Below are positions 44,471-54,468 of a DNA stretch of 64,000 nucleotides, in pieces. The stretch's first letter is position 1. Every line of letters begins with the position of its first letter. A program made the translations under genes and the position numbers. The notes beneath the pieces were generated by a model that saw only the letters and a program-made list of their open reading frames with translations, was not told the origin of the DNA and ran no database searches. The stretch is from Nocardiopsis listeri NBRC 13360 (GTDB lineage Bacteria > Actinomycetota > Actinomycetes > Streptosporangiales > Streptosporangiaceae), in contig NZ_BCSH01000046.1 in NCBI RefSeq assembly GCF_001570765.1, forward strand, positions 1 to 64,000, written 5' to 3'.

Positions 44471-45442
44471 ATGATGGACAACAAGTACCGGCCGTTCGGC
44501 AAGATGCTGACCGCCATGGTCACCCCGATGCTGGAAGACGGCGAGCTCGACTACGACGGCGCCGCCAGACTCGCCACCTACCTGGTGGACGAGCAGCACA
44601 ACGACGGCCTGATCATCAGCGGCACCACCGGTGAGTCGCCCACGACCAGCGACGAGGAGAAGGACCGCCTGCTCCGCACCGTCGTCGAGGCGGTCGGAGA
44701 CCGCGCCCAGATCGTCGCGGGGGTGGGCACCAACGACACCCGCCACAGCGTCAGACTGGCCAAGGCCGCCGAGAAGGCGGGCGCGCACGGCCTCCTGGCC
44801 GTCACGCCCTACTACAACAAGCCTCCGCAGGAAGGGCTGATCCGGCACTTCACCGAGATCGCCGACACCACCGAACTGCCGGTGATGCTCTACGACATCC
44901 CGCACCGCACCGGGACGCCGATCGCCTCCGAGACCCTGGTCCGGCTGGCCGAGCACCCGCGCATCGTCGCCAACAAGGACGCCAAGGACAACGTCGGCGC
45001 CAGCTCCTGGGTCATGGAGCGCACCGACCTGGCCTACTACTGCGGAACCGACATCCTGAACCTGCCGCTGCTGTCGGTGGGAGCCGCCGGTTTCGTCAGC
45101 GTCGTCGGCCACATCGTGGGCGCCGACCTCAAGGACATGATCGACGCGTTCGAGAAGGGCGAGGTCGGTCAGGCCCTGGCCATCCACCGCCGCCTCACTC
45201 CGGTCTACACCGGCATGTTCCGCACCCAGGGCGTCATCACCACCAAGGCCGTCCTCAACCTCTTCGGTCTTCCCTCCGGTCCGGTGCGCACCCCGCTCGC
45301 CGACGCCTCCGCCGAACTCCAGGCCCTCCTTCGCGAGGACCTGGCGGCCGCCGGGGTCAAGGGCCCGATCGGGCTCGCCCCGCACCAGGCGGTTCCGGCC
45401 AGCGCCGTCCGCGTCGAACGTCTCACGGAGGGTTCCGTATGA
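44471..45442 (+). CDS. dapA: 4-hydroxy-tetrahydrodipicolinate synthase
   Basis: Condenses pyruvate with aspartate semialdehyde, the committed step to diaminopimelate and lysine. 323 residues as a class I aldolase barrel: IISGTTGESPTTSDEEK, then VTPYYNKPPQEG with the proton-relay Tyr, YDIPHRTG, and the Schiff-base lysine in RIVANKDAKDN. The start is ATG 44471 or 44474; neither has a close ribosome binding site. About 20 residues follow the usual C-terminus. The stop overlaps rnj by ATGA, an arrangement common in actinomycetes. Confidence 0.96.
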   Translation: MMDNKYRPFGKMLTAMVTPMLEDGELDYDGAARLATYLVDEQHNDGLIISGTTGESPTTSDEEKDRLLRTVVEAVGDRAQIVAGVGTNDTRHSVRLAKAAEKAGAHGLLAVTPYYNKPPQEGLIRHFTEIADTTELPVMLYDIPHRTGTPIASETLVRLAEHPRIVANKDAKDNVGASSWVMERTDLAYYCGTDILNLPLLSVGAAGFVSVVGHIVGADLKDMIDAFEKGEVGQALAIHRRLTPVYTGMFRTQGVITTKAVLNLFGLPSGPVRTPLADASAELQALLREDLAAAGVKGPIGLAPHQAVPASAVRVERLTEGSV

Positions 45443-47124
45443 GTCACCCGCACCCCGAGCTCGGCCCGCCCCCGCCCCAGGGCGAAGGCGTTCTGAGAAT
45501 CGTCCCGTTGGGCGGTCTCGGCGAGATCGGTCGCAACATGACCGTCTTCGAGTACGCGGGCCGGCTCCTCATCGTCGACTGCGGCGTGCTCTTCCCCGAG
45601 GAGGAGCAGCCCGGCGTCGACCTGATCCTGCCGGACTTCGACTACATCCGGGATCGCCTGGACGACATCGAAGCCATCGTGCTCACCCACGGGCACGAGG
45701 ACCACATCGGTGGTGTGCCGTTCCTGCTGCGCGAGCGCGCGGACATCCCCATCGTCGGCTCCAAGCTCACCCTGGCGCTGATCAGCGCCAAGCTGGGCGA
45801 GCACCGCATCAAGCCGGAGACGGTCCTGGTCGAGGAAGGGGAGCGGCACGACTTCGGCCCCTTCGACCTGGAGTTCTTCGCGGTCAACCACTCCATCCCG
45901 GACGCGCTGGCCATCGGCATCCGCACCCCCGGCGGGTCGGTGCTGCACACCGGTGACTTCAAGATGGACCAGCTGCCGCTGGACAACCGCCTCACCGACC
46001 TGGCCGGATTCGCCCGGTTCGGTGACGAGGGCGTCGACATCCTGCTGTCGGACTCCACCAACGCCGAGCAGCCCGGGTTCGTCGTCAACGAGCGCGACCT
46101 GACCGAGGCCATCGACAAGGTGTTCCGGCAGGCCAAGAAGCGCATCGTCGTGGCCTGCTTCGCCTCGCACGTGCACCGTGTCCAGCAGATCATCGACTCG
46201 GCGACCCAGCACGGCCGCAAGATCGCGTTCGTGGGCCGCTCCATGGTCCGCAACATGAACATCGCGCGCGACCTGGGTTACCTGAGCATCCCCGGCGACA
46301 CCATCGTCGACGTCAAGCAGCTCGACAAGATGCCCGCCGACGAGGTCGTGCTGGTCTGCACCGGCTCCCAGGGCGAGCCCATGGCGGCGCTGAGCCGCAT
46401 GGCCAGCCGGGACCACCAGATCCGCATCGAGGAAGGCGACACCATCCTGCTCGCCTCGTCGCTCATCCCGGGCAACGAGAACTCGGTCAACCGGGTCATC
46501 AACGGCCTGACCCGCTGGGGCGCCAAGGTCGTGCACAAGGGCAACGCCCTCGTGCACGTGTCCGGACACGCCTCCGCCGGCGAGCTGCTGTACGTGCTCA
46601 ACATGGTGCGCCCGCGCAACTTCATGCCGGTGCACGGCGAGTGGCGGCACATGCGCGCCCACGCCGACCTGGCCAAGCTCACGGGTGTGCCGAACGACCG
46701 AATCGTCATCGCCGAGGACGGCGTGGTGGTCGACGTGTACAAGAACCGCGCCAAGATCGTGGGCGCGGTGCAGGCCGGCTACGTGTACGTGGACGGCTCC
46801 TCGGTCGGCGACGTCACCGACGCCGCGCTCAAGGACCGTCGCATCCTCGGCGAGGAGGGCTTCATCTCCGTCGTCGTCGCGGTGGACTCGAGCTCGGGCA
46901 AGATCCTCGGGGAGCCCGAGATCCACACCAGGGGCGCGGGCATGGGCGCGGCGGCCTATGACGACGTCATCGACAAGATCCAGGACGCCCTGGACAAGGC
47001 GGCCGCCGACGGGGTCAACGACCCGCACCAGCTGCGGCAGCTCATCCGTCGCAGCACCGGTCGCTGGGTGAACGAGACGTACCGTCGTCGTCCCATGATC
47101 ATCCCGGTCCTGGTCGAGGTCTGA
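45439..47124 (+). CDS. rnj: Ribonuclease J
   Basis: Metallo-beta-lactamase ribonuclease with 5' exonuclease and endonuclease activity in RNA maturation and decay. 561 residues. The zinc motif is LTHGHEDHIGG near residue 83, followed by HTGDFKMDQ, SDSTNAEQPGF, the beta-CASP block VACFASHVHRVQQI and VSGHASAGEL, then FMPVHGEWRHM. The C-terminal domain is complete to VNETYRRRPMIIPVLVEV. ATG 45439 overlaps dapA, with GGAGGG inside the dapA end. Terminated by the hairpin 47143-47183. Confidence 0.97.
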   Translation: MSHPHPELGPPPPQGEGVLRIVPLGGLGEIGRNMTVFEYAGRLLIVDCGVLFPEEEQPGVDLILPDFDYIRDRLDDIEAIVLTHGHEDHIGGVPFLLRERADIPIVGSKLTLALISAKLGEHRIKPETVLVEEGERHDFGPFDLEFFAVNHSIPDALAIGIRTPGGSVLHTGDFKMDQLPLDNRLTDLAGFARFGDEGVDILLSDSTNAEQPGFVVNERDLTEAIDKVFRQAKKRIVVACFASHVHRVQQIIDSATQHGRKIAFVGRSMVRNMNIARDLGYLSIPGDTIVDVKQLDKMPADEVVLVCTGSQGEPMAALSRMASRDHQIRIEEGDTILLASSLIPGNENSVNRVINGLTRWGAKVVHKGNALVHVSGHASAGELLYVLNMVRPRNFMPVHGEWRHMRAHADLAKLTGVPNDRIVIAEDGVVVDVYKNRAKIVGAVQAGYVYVDGSSVGDVTDAALKDRRILGEEGFISVVVAVDSSSGKILGEPEIHTRGAGMGAAAYDDVIDKIQDALDKAAADGVNDPHQLRQLIRRSTGRWVNETYRRRPMIIPVLVEV

Positions 47125-47142
47125 CCGGCAGGAGACGATCCA

Positions 47143-47183
47143 CCGAACGGCCCGGAGCGCGACCAGCGTCCCGGGCCGTTCGG
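47143..47183 (+). terminator. rnj terminator
   Basis: Thirteen-base arms CCGAACGGCCCGG (47143-47155) and CCGGGCCGTTCGG (47171-47183) with a 15-base loop, about 20 bases after the stop. Confidence 0.75.
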
Positions 47184-47313
47184 CCGTTGTGGGGGCGACA
47201 CGCCGGGGGAGTGTTCGTGCCTCGGGTTGGACGGCTTAGTAGGCTTCCCGCCGTGCCGGGACGCTGTGTCCGGGACCCCGAGTTCGACCCCGTCCCCGTG
47301 GAGGTGACCCCCG

Positions 47314-49806
47314 ATGGCCACGCGTGCCTCCTCTGGTGGTGCCGGGCGCAAGAAGCCCGCCGCGCGCAAGCCCGCGGCCAGGAAACGCATGCCGGATGGG
47401 CCCATCGCCTACGTGGTGACCCTCTTCGGTCAGTTCCTGCTGGTCCTGTGGAAACTCATCGCCCACACCGTGGGCGGGGCGGCCCGCGCGGTCGGCCGTA
47501 GCGCCCGTGATCTGGACCCCGACCTGCGCCGGGACGGCGTCGGACTGATCCTGCTGGCCCTGGGCATCCTGGTGGCCGCCGCCGTGTGGTGGCGGAGCGA
47601 CGGCCCCCTGCTGGAGGCCACCCGCATGGTGGTCGTCGGCGGCGTCGGCGCCTTCTCACCGATCCTGCCCCTGCTGTTCCTGCCCCTGGCCATCAAGCTG
47701 ATGCGCACGCCCAGCACCGCCAGGGAGGGTGACGCGGGCCGGCTCTTCATCGGGGTCACCTCGATCATGCTCGGCCTGCTCGGGCTCATCCACATCGCCC
47801 ATGGCATCCCACAGCCCGCCGACGGCATGGAGGGCGTCCAGAACGCCGGCGGCATCATCGGGTTCGTGGCCTCGGGCCCGATCAGCGCGGTGGTCACCCC
47901 CTGGCTCACCGGCCTGCTGTTGGTCCTGATCCTGATCTTCGGTGTCCTCGTGGTCACCGCGACCCCCATACGGCGTATCCCCGACCGGCTCCAGACGCTG
48001 TTCAGCGCCCTGATGGAACGCGACCCCGGTCCGGACTCGGGCATCGGGATCCTGGGGGCCGAGGCGGGGAAGAAGCCCGCCAGGCCGCGCAAGCGCAAGA
48101 CCGCGCCCGCCGATGGCGAGACGGTCGCCGGAGACCACGAGCGTCCCTACGACACACCCGTGGTCTCCGAGGCCGCCGGGACGATCGCCCCGGCCCTCAC
48201 CGACGAGGAGGAGGCGGCCGCTCAGGCGGAGAAGGCGCTCCCCAAGAAGAAGGCCAAGGCCAAGGCCAAGACCACGGCCCCCGATCCCACTCCGGCGCCC
48301 GCCACCACCGAACAGCTCTCCATCCCCTCCCGTGTGGTCGAGGGCGACTACGAACTGCCGCTCACCACCCTGCTCAAGCCCGGATCCGCGCCCAAGGAGC
48401 GGACCAAGGCCAACGACGACGTCGTGGCCGCCCTGTCCGGGGTCATGGAGCAGTTCAAGATCGACGCCGAGGTCACCGGGTTCACCCGTGGGCCGACGGT
48501 CACCCGTTACGAGATCGAGCTCGGCCCGGCGGTGAAGGTCGAGAAGGTCACCGCCCTGTCCAAGAACATCTCCCTCGCGGTCAAGAGCGCCGACGTGCGC
48601 ATCCAGTCGCCCATCCCCGGAAAGTCCGCGATCGGTGTGGAGATCCCCAACACCGACAAGGACATAGTGAGTCTGGGCGACGTGCTCCGCTCCACGGCGG
48701 CCACCTCCGACGACCACCCGATGCTGGTCGGGCTGGGCAAGGACGTGGAGGGCTCCAACGTCGTGGCCAACCTGGCCAAGATGCCGCACGTGCTGGTCGC
48801 GGGCGCCACCGGCGCCGGTAAGTCCACCTGCATCAACGGGCTCATCACCTCGCTGATGATGCGCGCCACCCCCGACGAGGTGCGCATGATCCTGGTCGAC
48901 CCCAAACGGGTCGAGCTCACCATGTACGAGGGCATCCCACACCTGATCACCCCCATCATCACCAGCCCGAAGAAGGCCGCCGAGGCCCTCCAATGGGTGG
49001 TGGGGGAGATGGACCGCCGCTACGACGACCTGGCCGCGTCCGGGTACCGGCACATCGACGACTTCAACGCCGCCGTGCGCACCGGCGAGCTCACGGCCCC
49101 GCTCGGTAGCGAACGCCGGTACGAGGTCTACCCCTACCTGCTGGTCATCGTCGACGAGCTCGCCGACCTGATGATGGTCGCCCCGCGCGACGTCGAGGAC
49201 TCGGTCGTGCGTATCACCCAATTGGCCCGAGCCGCCGGCATCCACCTGGTCCTGGCCACCCAGCGGCCCAGCGTCGACGTCGTCACCGGTCTGATCAAGG
49301 CCAACGTCCCCTCCCGGCTGGCGTTCGCCACCTCCAGCCTCGCCGACAGCCGGGTCATCCTCGACCAGCCCGGCGCGGAGAAGCTCGTCGGCAAGGGCGA
49401 CGCCCTGTTCCTTCCGATGGGCGCGGGCAAACCCATCCGACTACAGAACGCGTGGGTCGCCGAGAAGGAGATCCGCGGGATCGTCGACCACTGCAAGAAG
49501 CAGGCCGAGCCGAGCTACCGCGAGGACGTCGCCACCGAGGCCGTCAAGAAGAAGGAGATCGACGAGGACATCGGCGACGACATGGACGTGTTGTTGCAGG
49601 CCGTCGAGCTGGTGGTCACCACCCAGTTCGGTTCCACGTCGATGCTGCAACGCAAGCTCCGGGTCGGCTTCGCCAAGGCGGGCCGGCTCATGGACCTCAT
49701 GGAGAGCCGCGACGTGGTCGGTCCCAGTGAGGGCTCCAAGGCTCGTGACGTCCTCGTACAGGCCGACGATCTGGCCGCCGTGCTGGCCGACATCCGCGGC
49801 GGCTGA
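47314..49806 (+). CDS. ftsK: DNA translocase FtsK/SpoIIIE
   Basis: Pumps chromosomal DNA through the division or sporulation septum. 830 residues: a basic N-terminus, four membrane helices within about residues 28-215, a charged linker with Lys/Ala-rich repeats (KKKAKAKAKT), and the hexameric motor from about 360. Walker A is VAGATGAGKSTCINGL near 500, Walker B LLVIVDELADLMM near 610, and ATQRPSVDVVTG follows. The C-terminal gamma winged helix (TTQFGSTSMLQRKLRVGFAK, then AGRLMDLMESR) reads polar DNA motifs. GGAGG before ATG 47314 sets the start. It lies in the conserved dapA-rnj-ftsK block. Confidence 0.97.
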   Translation: MATRASSGGAGRKKPAARKPAARKRMPDGPIAYVVTLFGQFLLVLWKLIAHTVGGAARAVGRSARDLDPDLRRDGVGLILLALGILVAAAVWWRSDGPLLEATRMVVVGGVGAFSPILPLLFLPLAIKLMRTPSTAREGDAGRLFIGVTSIMLGLLGLIHIAHGIPQPADGMEGVQNAGGIIGFVASGPISAVVTPWLTGLLLVLILIFGVLVVTATPIRRIPDRLQTLFSALMERDPGPDSGIGILGAEAGKKPARPRKRKTAPADGETVAGDHERPYDTPVVSEAAGTIAPALTDEEEAAAQAEKALPKKKAKAKAKTTAPDPTPAPATTEQLSIPSRVVEGDYELPLTTLLKPGSAPKERTKANDDVVAALSGVMEQFKIDAEVTGFTRGPTVTRYEIELGPAVKVEKVTALSKNISLAVKSADVRIQSPIPGKSAIGVEIPNTDKDIVSLGDVLRSTAATSDDHPMLVGLGKDVEGSNVVANLAKMPHVLVAGATGAGKSTCINGLITSLMMRATPDEVRMILVDPKRVELTMYEGIPHLITPIITSPKKAAEALQWVVGEMDRRYDDLAASGYRHIDDFNAAVRTGELTAPLGSERRYEVYPYLLVIVDELADLMMVAPRDVEDSVVRITQLARAAGIHLVLATQRPSVDVVTGLIKANVPSRLAFATSSLADSRVILDQPGAEKLVGKGDALFLPMGAGKPIRLQNAWVAEKEIRGIVDHCKKQAEPSYREDVATEAVKKKEIDEDIGDDMDVLLQAVELVVTTQFGSTSMLQRKLRVGFAKAGRLMDLMESRDVVGPSEGSKARDVLVQADDLAAVLADIRGG

Positions 49807-49950
49807 CCCTCCCCCGACACGCTCACGCCGTCCGGGTCGCCCGATTTGGTGCGATCTTGGAGACGGCATGGGGCGTGGTGACCTGCGATGAGTGCCCTGA
49901 AGTAGCAGAGTGGGTCGACGTAGGCACGGACAGTCGCGGGGGGAGTGCGC

Positions 49951-51099
49951 ATGGCGACGATCGGCCAGACCCTGTCCGCCGCACGGATCGCGGCGGGTTG
50001 CTCCTTGGAGCACCTGAGCACACGTACACGCATCCGCATGCAGGTCCTCAGGGCCATCGAGAACGAGGACTTCGTCCCCTGTGGAGGGGACTTCTACGCA
50101 CGCGGTCACATCCGCAGGATCTGTAAGTTCTTCGAACTCGACGCGGGACCCCTGTTGGAGGAGTACGACCGCGAACACGCCTCGGACGAGAAGCCCCTCT
50201 TCGTTCCCCCACAGTGGCAGCCGGCCACGAAGACGAAGAAGAGGGCGGCGCGGGCCGCCGCGGCCCGAGGAGATCAGGGCCACGCGGAGAACGGGCGAGA
50301 AGGGGGAGAGGAGTCCCAGGACGTCCCCCGTCGCGTCGGCGACGAGGACCTCGACCCCACGCAACGGGCCGAGAGCTGGGGCCACTTCGAACGCAACAAG
50401 AAACTGGCGCGCCCGCCTCGCCCGGAGGGCCGGTCCCGTAGGCGTGCCGCCACGGTGCCGCCGCCTCGTGGTTCCGAGGAGGGCCGCACGGAGGAGGGCC
50501 GCACGAAGGAGGGCCACACCGAAGTGGCCGTCACCGAGGACGCCGCCACCGGGGCGACGGCCGAGGAACCGCGGGCCCGGGGCAACGCCGCCCGGACACT
50601 CCCGATCGGGGGCGTGCGTCGACACTGGCCCTGGGCGGTGGTCGGCCTCATCCTCGTCGTCGCCCTCATCGTCGGTGTGCGGACCTGGAACGGCTGGGAG
50701 GAGGGTGATCCGGCCCGGACCGCCTTCGAGAACGTGACCGACGACGAATCGGGCGCCGAGAAGAACGCGGGTTCCGTGGTCGTGCCCGAGGCGGAGACGG
50801 TGGGGAAGGCACTGGCACGGGGGCCCGAGAAGGTCGCCCGGCCCACCGAGTTCACCGTTCGACTCACGGGCGTGGGACGGAGCTGGGTCGAGGTCACCGA
50901 CCACGCGGGCGGGGACGTTTTCACCGGTTTCATCGTCGAGGGTGAGAGCCTCGACTACGTCACCGAGGACCCCTTGAGCCTCCGTCTCGGGAAACCCTCG
51001 CTGGTCGGCGTCTCCGTCGACGGTGAGGACCTGGGGGAGAGGGCGGACTCCGGGGGAGTCGGGGACTTCACGGTCGGGGCCGACGGATTCGTCGACTGA
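49951..51099 (+). CDS. RodZ-like membrane protein with HTH and DUF4115 domains
   Basis: A 382-residue single-pass protein. Residues 1-75 form a helix-turn-helix of the RodZ/HTH_25 type (TIGQTLSAARIAAGCSLEHL, then FYARGHIRRICKFFELD). A long charged, poorly conserved linker includes three 5-residue repeats around EEGRT. A membrane helix (WAVVGLILVVALIVGV) lies near residue 230. The extracytoplasmic end is DUF4115-like (FTVRLTGVGRSWVEVTDHAG). RodZ links the elongation machinery to the membrane in rods; the role in filamentous actinomycetes is less clear. GGGGGGAG stands five bases before ATG 49951. Position between ftsK and rimO is typical of actinomycetes. Confidence 0.85.
   Translation: MATIGQTLSAARIAAGCSLEHLSTRTRIRMQVLRAIENEDFVPCGGDFYARGHIRRICKFFELDAGPLLEEYDREHASDEKPLFVPPQWQPATKTKKRAARAAAARGDQGHAENGREGGEESQDVPRRVGDEDLDPTQRAESWGHFERNKKLARPPRPEGRSRRRAATVPPPRGSEEGRTEEGRTKEGHTEVAVTEDAATGATAEEPRARGNAARTLPIGGVRRHWPWAVVGLILVVALIVGVRTWNGWEEGDPARTAFENVTDDESGAEKNAGSVVVPEAETVGKALARGPEKVARPTEFTVRLTGVGRSWVEVTDHAGGDVFTGFIVEGESLDYVTEDPLSLRLGKPSLVGVSVDGEDLGERADSGGVGDFTVGADGFVD
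50476..50520 (+). repeat. Three 15-bp tandem repeats inside the RodZ-like gene
   Basis: GAGGAGGGCCGCACG twice exactly and a third copy with three changes, coding EEGRT-EEGRT-KEGHT in the linker. In frame, so copy number change would only alter linker length. Confidence 0.85.
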
Positions 51100-51296
51100 C
51101 GTAGGAGAGGGTCCACCTCACCGGAGCGGGAACAGGCGAAGGCCGGGGTACGGGCGGGTGAGCCGACCACTGTAGGGTGGGAGGCTGCGGGCGACTCCGA
51201 GCGACGTCGCGCCGCGCGAGCGATCCGACCGTACTTCCGGCCTTCGCCGTGCCGCGTTCCCGCACCACCCACAGCTCTCCCACACGCTTGGAAGCC

Positions 51297-52730
51297 ATGT
51301 CATCGCGCCGTACTGTCTCACTCGTCACCCTGGGGTGTGCGCGTAACGAGGTCGACTCCGAAGAGCTCGCCGGACGCCTGGCGGCCGGCGGCTGGGACCT
51401 CGTCGACGACGACACCAAGGCCGACGTGACCGTCGTCAACACCTGCGGTTTCATCGACGCCGCCAAGCAGGACTCCATCGAGACCCTGCTGGAGGCGGCC
51501 GAGAACGGTGGCAAGGTCGTCGCGGCCGGATGCATGGCCGAACGGTACGGCTCCGAACTGGCCGACTCTCTGCCCGAAGCCCAGGTGATCGGCTTCGACG
51601 ACTACGCGAACATCACCGACCGACTCGACGACGTCGTGGCCGGACGTTCACTGGTCCCGCACGATCCGCGAGACCGTCGCACCCTGCTGCCGATCAGCCC
51701 GGCCGACCGCGACGCCTCCCAGGTCCACGTGCCCGGTCACGCCACCTTCGCCGACGCGGAGGGCGCGGAGGGCACCGAACTGCCCTACCGCAGCGCCGTT
51801 CCGCGCCGTCGTCTCACCGGCGGACCCGTGGCCAACCTCAAGATCGCCTCGGGCTGTGACAGGCGCTGCACCTTCTGCGCCATTCCGGCCTTCCGCGGCG
51901 CCTACATCTCCCGGCAGGCCGACGAGATCGTCCGCGAGGCCGAGTGGCTGGCGAGCGAGGGCGTGCGCGAGGTCTTCCTGGTCAGTGAGAACTCCACGTC
52001 CTACGGCAAGGACCTGGGCGACGTGCGCGCCCTGGAGAAGCTGCTGCCGCGCCTGGCCGCCGTCGAGGGTCTGGAACGGGTGCGGGTCAGCTACCTGCAG
52101 CCCGCCGAGGTTCGCCCCGGTCTGGTGGAAGTGCTCACCACCACCCCCGGCGTGGTGCCCTACTTCGACCTGTCCTTCCAGCACGCCAGCGGCCCCCTGC
52201 TGCGCCGCATGCGACGCTTCGGTGACCGTGAGCGCTTCCTGGAACTACTCGCCACGGCCCGCAAGGGCGCACCGGAGGCCGGCGCGCGCTCCAACTTCAT
52301 CGTCGGTTTTCCCGGCGAGACGGAGGAGGAGTTCGAGGAGCTCGTGGCCTTCCTCGGCGAGGCCCGCCTGGACGCCATCGGTGTCTTCGGCTACTCCGAC
52401 GAGGACGGTACCGAGGCCCTGAACCACGCGAACAAGGTGGCGGAGGACGTCGTCGCCGAGCGTGTGGACCGACTCAACCGGCTGGCCGAGGAACTCATGT
52501 CCCAGCGGGCCGAGGAGCGCATCGGTAGCGAGGTGACCGTCCTGGTGGAGGCCGTCCTCGAAGACGGTGTCTACGAGGGTCGGTCCGACCACCAGGCGCC
52601 CGAGGTGGACGGCAGTACCATTCTGTACGGCGAGGGTCTCGCCGTCGGTGACCTGGTGCGCGCCACCGTCATCCAGGCGGCCGGGGCCGACCTCGTCGCC
52701 GAACAGGATGGGGAAGCCGGAGAGAGATGA
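51297..52730 (+). CDS. rimO: Ribosomal protein S12 methylthiotransferase RimO
   Basis: Radical-SAM enzyme that adds a methylthio group to the conserved aspartate of ribosomal protein S12. 477 residues. The N-terminal UPF0004 domain has its three cysteines ([30 protein letters not shown]). The radical-SAM cluster is [13 protein letters not shown] near residue 186. A C-terminal TRAM domain is present. An Arg-rich insertion near residues 120-170 is usual for actinobacteria. ATG 51297 ([14 protein letters not shown]) is supported by GGAAG upstream; earlier in-frame codons lack homologous sequence. The stop overlaps pgsA (ATGA). Confidence 0.96.
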   Translation: MSSRRTVSLVTLGCARNEVDSEELAGRLAAGGWDLVDDDTKADVTVVNTCGFIDAAKQDSIETLLEAAENGGKVVAAGCMAERYGSELADSLPEAQVIGFDDYANITDRLDDVVAGRSLVPHDPRDRRTLLPISPADRDASQVHVPGHATFADAEGAEGTELPYRSAVPRRRLTGGPVANLKIASGCDRRCTFCAIPAFRGAYISRQADEIVREAEWLASEGVREVFLVSENSTSYGKDLGDVRALEKLLPRLAAVEGLERVRVSYLQPAEVRPGLVEVLTTTPGVVPYFDLSFQHASGPLLRRMRRFGDRERFLELLATARKGAPEAGARSNFIVGFPGETEEEFEELVAFLGEARLDAIGVFGYSDEDGTEALNHANKVAEDVVAERVDRLNRLAEELMSQRAEERIGSEVTVLVEAVLEDGVYEGRSDHQAPEVDGSTILYGEGLAVGDLVRATVIQAAGADLVAEQDGEAGER

Positions 52731-53332
52731 GCACCCACGACCCCGCGGCGTCGCCCGCCCCCCAGGTTCCCCTGTGGAACATCGCGAACATCCTCACGAT
52801 GAGCCGCCTGGTCATGGTGCCGGTCTTCGTCTGGTTCATGTTCTTGGACGGCACGTGGTGGCGCCTGGCGGCGTTCGGCGTATTCGTCGTGGCCGCCATC
52901 ACCGACCGCGTCGACGGTGAACTGGCCCGTCGTCGCAACCTGGTCACCGACTTCGGCAAGATCGCCGACCCGATCGCCGACAAGGCGCTCACCGGGGCGG
53001 CGCTCATCGTGCTGTCCGTCCAGGGCGACCTGTGGTGGTGGGTGACCATCGCCATCCTGGTGCGCGAGTGGGGCGTCACCTTCCTGCGTCTGGCCGTGCT
53101 GCGCTACGGGGTGATGCCCGCGAGCAGCGGCGGCAAGCTCAAGACCGTCCTGCAGATCGTCGCGATCAGCATCTACCTGTTCCCGTTGCACCTGCTGCCG
53201 TTCACCGACGTGTTCACCTGGATCGCCCACATCGTCATGGCGTCCGCCCTGGCGATCACTCTGTGGACCGGACTGACCTACGTCCTGGACGCGGTTCGTC
53301 TTGTGCGGGCCAAGGGCGACGACGGGACGTGA
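52727..53332 (+). CDS. pgsA: CDP-diacylglycerol-glycerol-3-phosphate 3-phosphatidyltransferase
   Basis: Makes phosphatidylglycerol phosphate, the precursor of phosphatidylglycerol and cardiolipin. 201 residues with about five helices. The CDP-alcohol phosphotransferase motif D-x2-DG-x2-AR-x8-G-x3-D-x3-D is complete ([13 protein letters not shown], then [11 protein letters not shown]). [15 protein letters not shown] opens the family domain. ATG 52727 overlaps the rimO stop, and its own stop overlaps cinA (GTGA), so the three are co-translated. Confidence 0.95.
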   Translation: MSTHDPAASPAPQVPLWNIANILTMSRLVMVPVFVWFMFLDGTWWRLAAFGVFVVAAITDRVDGELARRRNLVTDFGKIADPIADKALTGAALIVLSVQGDLWWWVTIAILVREWGVTFLRLAVLRYGVMPASSGGKLKTVLQIVAISIYLFPLHLLPFTDVFTWIAHIVMASALAITLWTGLTYVLDAVRLVRAKGDDGT

Positions 53333-53877
53333 GCCAAGAGGCGCCCCGGCCCGTGGGCGGATCCATCGGTACGGCGGCCCTGGAGGCCGCCACCGACGTC
53401 CACCGCGCCCTGTTCGAGGCCGGGGCCACCTGCGCCACCGCCGAGTCCCTCACGGGTGGTCTGATCGGCGCTCACCTGACCGCGGTCCCCGGCACCTCCG
53501 CCACCTACCGGGGCGGTCTGGTGACATACGCCACCGACACCAAGACCTCCTTGGTGGGAGTGCCCGCCGACCTGCTGGTCGAGCACGGCGCCGTCCACCC
53601 CGACGTGGCCTCCCACATGGCCCGGGGCGCCCGCCGCGCGCTCGGATCGGACTTCGCGGTCGCCGTCACCGGGGTCGCCGGTCCGGGCCCCCAGGACGGG
53701 CAGCCCGTCGGCACCGTCTTCGCCGCGGTGGCGGGACCCGACTCGCGCACATGGGTCGAACGGTTCCGTTTCACCGGGGATCGTGCGGGTATCCGCTACC
53801 ACACGGTCGAGGGCGCGCTGAGGCTCCTGATGACCGCCGTTCGCGGGAACGAGGCGGGCAGCAGCACCCGGTATTGA
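53329..53877 (+). CDS. cinA: CinA C-terminal domain nicotinamide-nucleotide amidohydrolase
   Basis: A 182-residue stand-alone CinA_C (PncC-type) protein that deamidates nicotinamide mononucleotide in NAD recycling. Family landmarks: TCATAESLTGGLIGAHLTAVPG (in part AESLTGGLIGA), YRGGLVTYATDTK, VHPDVASHMARGAR and AVTGVAGPGPQDGQPVGTVF. GTG 53329 overlaps the pgsA stop. The N-terminal MoaB-like half of full-length CinA is absent, as is common. A weak 5-bp hairpin (53921-53935) follows; it may or may not terminate. Confidence 0.92.
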   Translation: MSQEAPRPVGGSIGTAALEAATDVHRALFEAGATCATAESLTGGLIGAHLTAVPGTSATYRGGLVTYATDTKTSLVGVPADLLVEHGAVHPDVASHMARGARRALGSDFAVAVTGVAGPGPQDGQPVGTVFAAVAGPDSRTWVERFRFTGDRAGIRYHTVEGALRLLMTAVRGNEAGSSTRY

Positions 53878-54034
53878 CCCTTTCGCCCGGTGCTCTCTCC
53901 CATGGCGTGGGAACAAAAACACCCCTGTACGGGGTTCACCCTCCAGCGAACAGGACGATGAGAGGTGCCCGAATCGGGCGTGAGGCGGGTACGGTGTTGT
54001 ATATGAAGGTCGCTACCGGTGGGAGGGAGCGCGA

Positions 54035-54391
54035 ATGATGGTCCTGCTTCGTCACCTACTTGGTGACGTGCTCAGGCGGCTGAGGCAGCGCCAGGGCCGC
54101 ACCCTCCGTGAGGTGTCGGCCGACGCACGTGTTTCCCTCGGTTATCTGTCCGAGGTCGAGCGCGGGCAGAAGGAAGCCTCTTCCGAGTTGCTGTCATCGA
54201 TCTGCGGGGCCCTCGGGGTTCCGTTGTCGCAGGTGCTCAGGGAGGTCTCCGACCAGTTGGCGCTGGCCGAACTCCAGGAAGCCGCCCTGTTGGAGGACGC
54301 GGTCTCCGGCGATCCCGTCCCCGCCCGGGACCTCGGCATCGCGCCCGTACCCGACCGGGTGCCCCAGGTGGCCGACATGGCCGGTGTCTGA
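54035..54391 (+). CDS. clgR: ClgR-like XRE-family transcriptional regulator
   Basis: A 118-residue regulator. The helix-turn-helix spans about residues 8-65 ([20 protein letters not shown], then [20 protein letters not shown]), matching ClgR, the activator of clp protease and chaperone genes in actinobacteria. ClgR is itself a Clp substrate; this C-terminus ends VADMAGV, hydrophobic as expected for a degron but not the classical LAA. GGGAGG lies before ATG 54035, with ATG 54038 possible. It follows cinA, the standard position. Possible -10 sequences (TTGTAT, TATAT) lie near 53997. Closed by 54418-54453. Confidence 0.88.
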   Translation: MMVLLRHLLGDVLRRLRQRQGRTLREVSADARVSLGYLSEVERGQKEASSELLSSICGALGVPLSQVLREVSDQLALAELQEAALLEDAVSGDPVPARDLGIAPVPDRVPQVADMAGV

Positions 54392-54417
54392 CCCGGCCCT
54401 CCCACGCATGGACAAAG

Positions 54418-54453
54418 GAAACCGGTCCTTCCCTTGAGGGGAGGACCGGTTTC
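54418..54453. terminator. Bidirectional terminator between clgR and the Rrf2 gene
   Basis: Sixteen-base arms GAAACCGGTCCTTCCC (54418-54433) and 54438-54453 with one G-U pair and loop TTGA, between converging genes. Confidence 0.88.
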
Positions 54454-54468
54454 TCGTGTCTTCAGGGC

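Noticed and set aside
53921-53935. Terminator after cinA (ACCCC-TGTAC-GGGGT)
   Set aside because: Only a 5-bp stem; too weak to claim.
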